NCBI RefSeq assembly: GCF_900090245.1
Contig: NZ_FMDN01000001.1
Span: forward strand, 1 to 36,155
Length of the DNA stretch: 36,155 bases
From: Micromonospora halophytica
Lineage (GTDB): Bacteria; Actinomycetota; Actinomycetes; Mycobacteriales; Micromonosporaceae
Direction: 5' to 3'
Under the pieces are notes generated by a model. It saw only the letters and a program-made list of their open reading frames with translations. It did no database searches and was not told the DNA's origin. A program made the translations under genes and the position numbers. Positions 34,754 through 36,155 of this stretch are shown here, in pieces. The stretch's first letter is position 1. Every line of letters begins with the position of its first letter.

Positions 34754-36155
34754 CTACTCGCCCGGCGTCGACTTCGCGATCTGCATCAGGAACTCGATGT
34801 TGGTACGGGACTGCTTGAGCCGGTCCAGCAGGAGGTCGAGCGCCGCCTGCGAGTCCAGCGAGTGCAGCACCTTGCGGAGCTTGTGCACGATGGCCAGCTC
34901 CTCCGGCGCGAGCAGGATCTCCTCCTTGCGCGTGCCGGACGGGTGGATGTCGATGGCCGGGAAGGTCCGCTTGTCGGCGATCTTCCGGTCCAGCTTCAGC
35001 TCCGCGTTGCCGGTGCCCTTGAACTCCTCGAAGATGACCGTGTCCGCCATCGACCCGGTCTCCACCAACGCGGTGGCGAGGATGGTCAGCGAACCGCCGT
35101 TCTCGATGTTGCGGGCCGCACCCAGGAAGCGCTTCGGCGGGTACAGCGCGGTGGAGTCGATACCACCCGACATGATCCGACCGCTGGCCGGCGCCGCCAG
35201 GTTGTACGACCGCCCGAGCCGGGTCACCGAGTCGAGCAGCACGACGACGTCGTGCCCCAGCTCGACCAGGCGCTTGGCCCGCTCGATCGCCAGCTCCGCC
35301 ACCGTGGTGTGGTCCTGCGGCGGACGGTCGAACGTGGCCGCGATGACCTCGCCCTTCACCGACCGCTGCATGTCGGTGACCTCTTCGGGCCGCTCGTCCA
35401 CCAGCACCACCATCAGGTGGCACTCCGGGTTGTTGTGCGTGATCGCGTTCGCGATCGCCTGGAGCACCATGGTCTTACCGGCCTTCGGCGGCGACACGAT
35501 CAGCGCGCGCTGCCCCTTGCCGATCGGCATGACCAGGTCGATCACCCGGGTGGTGAGGATGTGCGGCTCGGTCTCCAGCCGCAGCCGCTCCTGCGGGTAC
35601 AGCGGGGTGAGCTTGTAGAACTCGGGACGACGCTTGGCCTCGTCCGGCTCCATGCCGTTGATGGTGTCCAGCCGGACCAGCGGGTTGTACTTGTCCCGCC
35701 GCTGCTCACCGTCGCGGGCGGCACGCACCGCACCGGTGATCGCGTCACCACGGCGCAGGCCGTACTTCTTGATCTGCGACATGGAGACGTACACGTCGTT
35801 CGGGCCGGCCAGGTAGCCGGTGGTCCGGACGAAGGCGTAGTTGTCGAGCACGTCGATGATGCCGGCCACCGGGACGAGCACGTCGTCCTCGCCGACCTGC
35901 GGCTCCCGGCCGCCGCCGTCGTTGCCGCCCTCGGCCCGCTCGCCGCGGCCCCGCCGACGGTCACGGAAACGGCTGCGCCGGCCACGCCGACCACCGCCCT
36001 CGCCGTCCTCGTCGGAGTCGTCGGGGCGCGGTGACCGGTCGCCACCGCGGTCGTTGCGGTCGCCCCGGTCGTTGCGGTCACCACGCTCGGCCCGCTCGTT
36101 GCGGTCGCCGCCACGCTCGGCCCGATCGCCACGCTCGGCCCGGTCACCACGGTCG
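34754..36155 (-). CDS. rho: Transcription termination factor Rho (5' end outside window)
   Basis: The 3' 466 codons of rho; the start is beyond the right edge. Rho is a hexameric RNA helicase that ends transcription at unstructured RNA. The primary RNA-binding domain begins at VLVPVAGIIDVLDNYAFVR. The ATPase core has the P-loop SPPKAGKTMVL, Walker B-type VVVLLDSVTRLGRSYN, the Q-loop region PASGRIMSGGID and the R-loop segment EEFKGTGNAELKLDRK. Ahead of it, encoded by about 35882-36155, is a disordered insertion rich in Arg, Gly, Asp and Asn with repeats like DRNDRGDRNDR and RAERGDRAER. Such an insertion is typical of actinobacterial Rho. An internal GTG at 35881 is not the start, since the frame continues. 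Confidence 0.96.
   Translation of the reverse strand, partial: DRGDRAERGDRAERGGDRNERAERGDRNDRGDRNDRGGDRSPRPDDSDEDGEGGGRRGRRSRFRDRRRGRGERAEGGNDGGGREPQVGEDDVLVPVAGIIDVLDNYAFVRTTGYLAGPNDVYVSMSQIKKYGLRRGDAITGAVRAARDGEQRRDKYNPLVRLDTINGMEPDEAKRRPEFYKLTPLYPQERLRLETEPHILTTRVIDLVMPIGKGQRALIVSPPKAGKTMVLQAIANAITHNNPECHLMVVLVDERPEEVTDMQRSVKGEVIAATFDRPPQDHTTVAELAIERAKRLVELGHDVVVLLDSVTRLGRSYNLAAPASGRIMSGGIDSTALYPPKRFLGAARNIENGGSLTILATALVETGSMADTVIFEEFKGTGNAELKLDRKIADKRTFPAIDIHPSGTRKEEILLAPEELAIVHKLRKVLHSLDSQAALDLLLDRLKQSRTNIEFLMQIAKSTPGE

Noticed and set aside
36030..36155. A mobile or CRISPR-like repeat at the right edge
   Set aside because: The periodicity is codon-based and in frame with rho; it is the repetitive N-terminal insertion of that protein.

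Overview
The window is high-GC actinobacterial chromosome. The gene order rho, rpmE, prfA, prmC, tsaC, glyA, atpI-like, atpB-E-F-H-A-G-D, atpC, DUF2550, PduO-type adenosyltransferase, murA is the conserved rho-atp-murA locus known from Mycobacterium tuberculosis (Rv1297 to Rv1315). Separate delta and b subunits (not the mycobacterial b-delta fusion), an ethylmalonyl-CoA mutase, a DUF1540 protein and several leaderless promoters fit a Micromonosporaceae-type organism. That placement is inference; no rRNA or tRNA lies in the window.

Layout, left to right. Positions 1-547 are non-coding and rich in inverted and direct repeats. Plus-strand genes follow for a NodB-type polysaccharide deacetylase, a small membrane protein and a tandem DUF1540 protein. 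An ethylmalonyl-CoA mutase gene (minus) is divergent from a DrrAB-like ABC exporter. Then come 3-hydroxybutyryl-CoA dehydrogenase and murA (both minus), divergent from a cobalamin adenosyltransferase and a deleted VOC-family remnant. Positions 9697-20674 hold the ATP synthase region on the minus strand, headed by glyA and an AtpI-like gene. An LCP-family gene and two terminator-like hairpins separate atpD from atpC, and atpC has its own promoter. Next are an SDR/DUF2867 protein (plus), a bifunctional penicillin-binding protein (minus), and the minus-strand translation-quality block: phosphatase, tsaC, prmC, (GGDEF gene, plus), prfA, rpmE. A full-length T4-type polynucleotide kinase-phosphatase (plus) faces a large secreted phosphodiester glycosidase/metallophosphoesterase (minus). 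The 3' part of rho runs off the right edge inside its repetitive Arg/Gly/Asp-rich N-terminal insertion.

Functional links. Ethylmalonyl-CoA mutase needs adenosylcobalamin, which the adenosyltransferase makes, and 3-hydroxybutyryl-CoA dehydrogenase supplies the C4 end of the same pathway. PrmC methylates the release factor encoded by prfA. MurA, the penicillin-binding protein, the LCP protein and the deacetylase are all cell-envelope functions. The strongest second-look items are the T4-type Pnkp, the ATP synthase arrangement (detached atpC, an epsilon subunit without its C-terminal helices, a C-terminally extended alpha), the Asp-for-Cys MurA whose start codon overlaps a divergent leaderless gene, the recurring leaderless TANNNT-spacer-RTG promoters, and the Rho repeat domain. 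I saw no CRISPR array, insertion sequence, tRNA or recognisable riboswitch.
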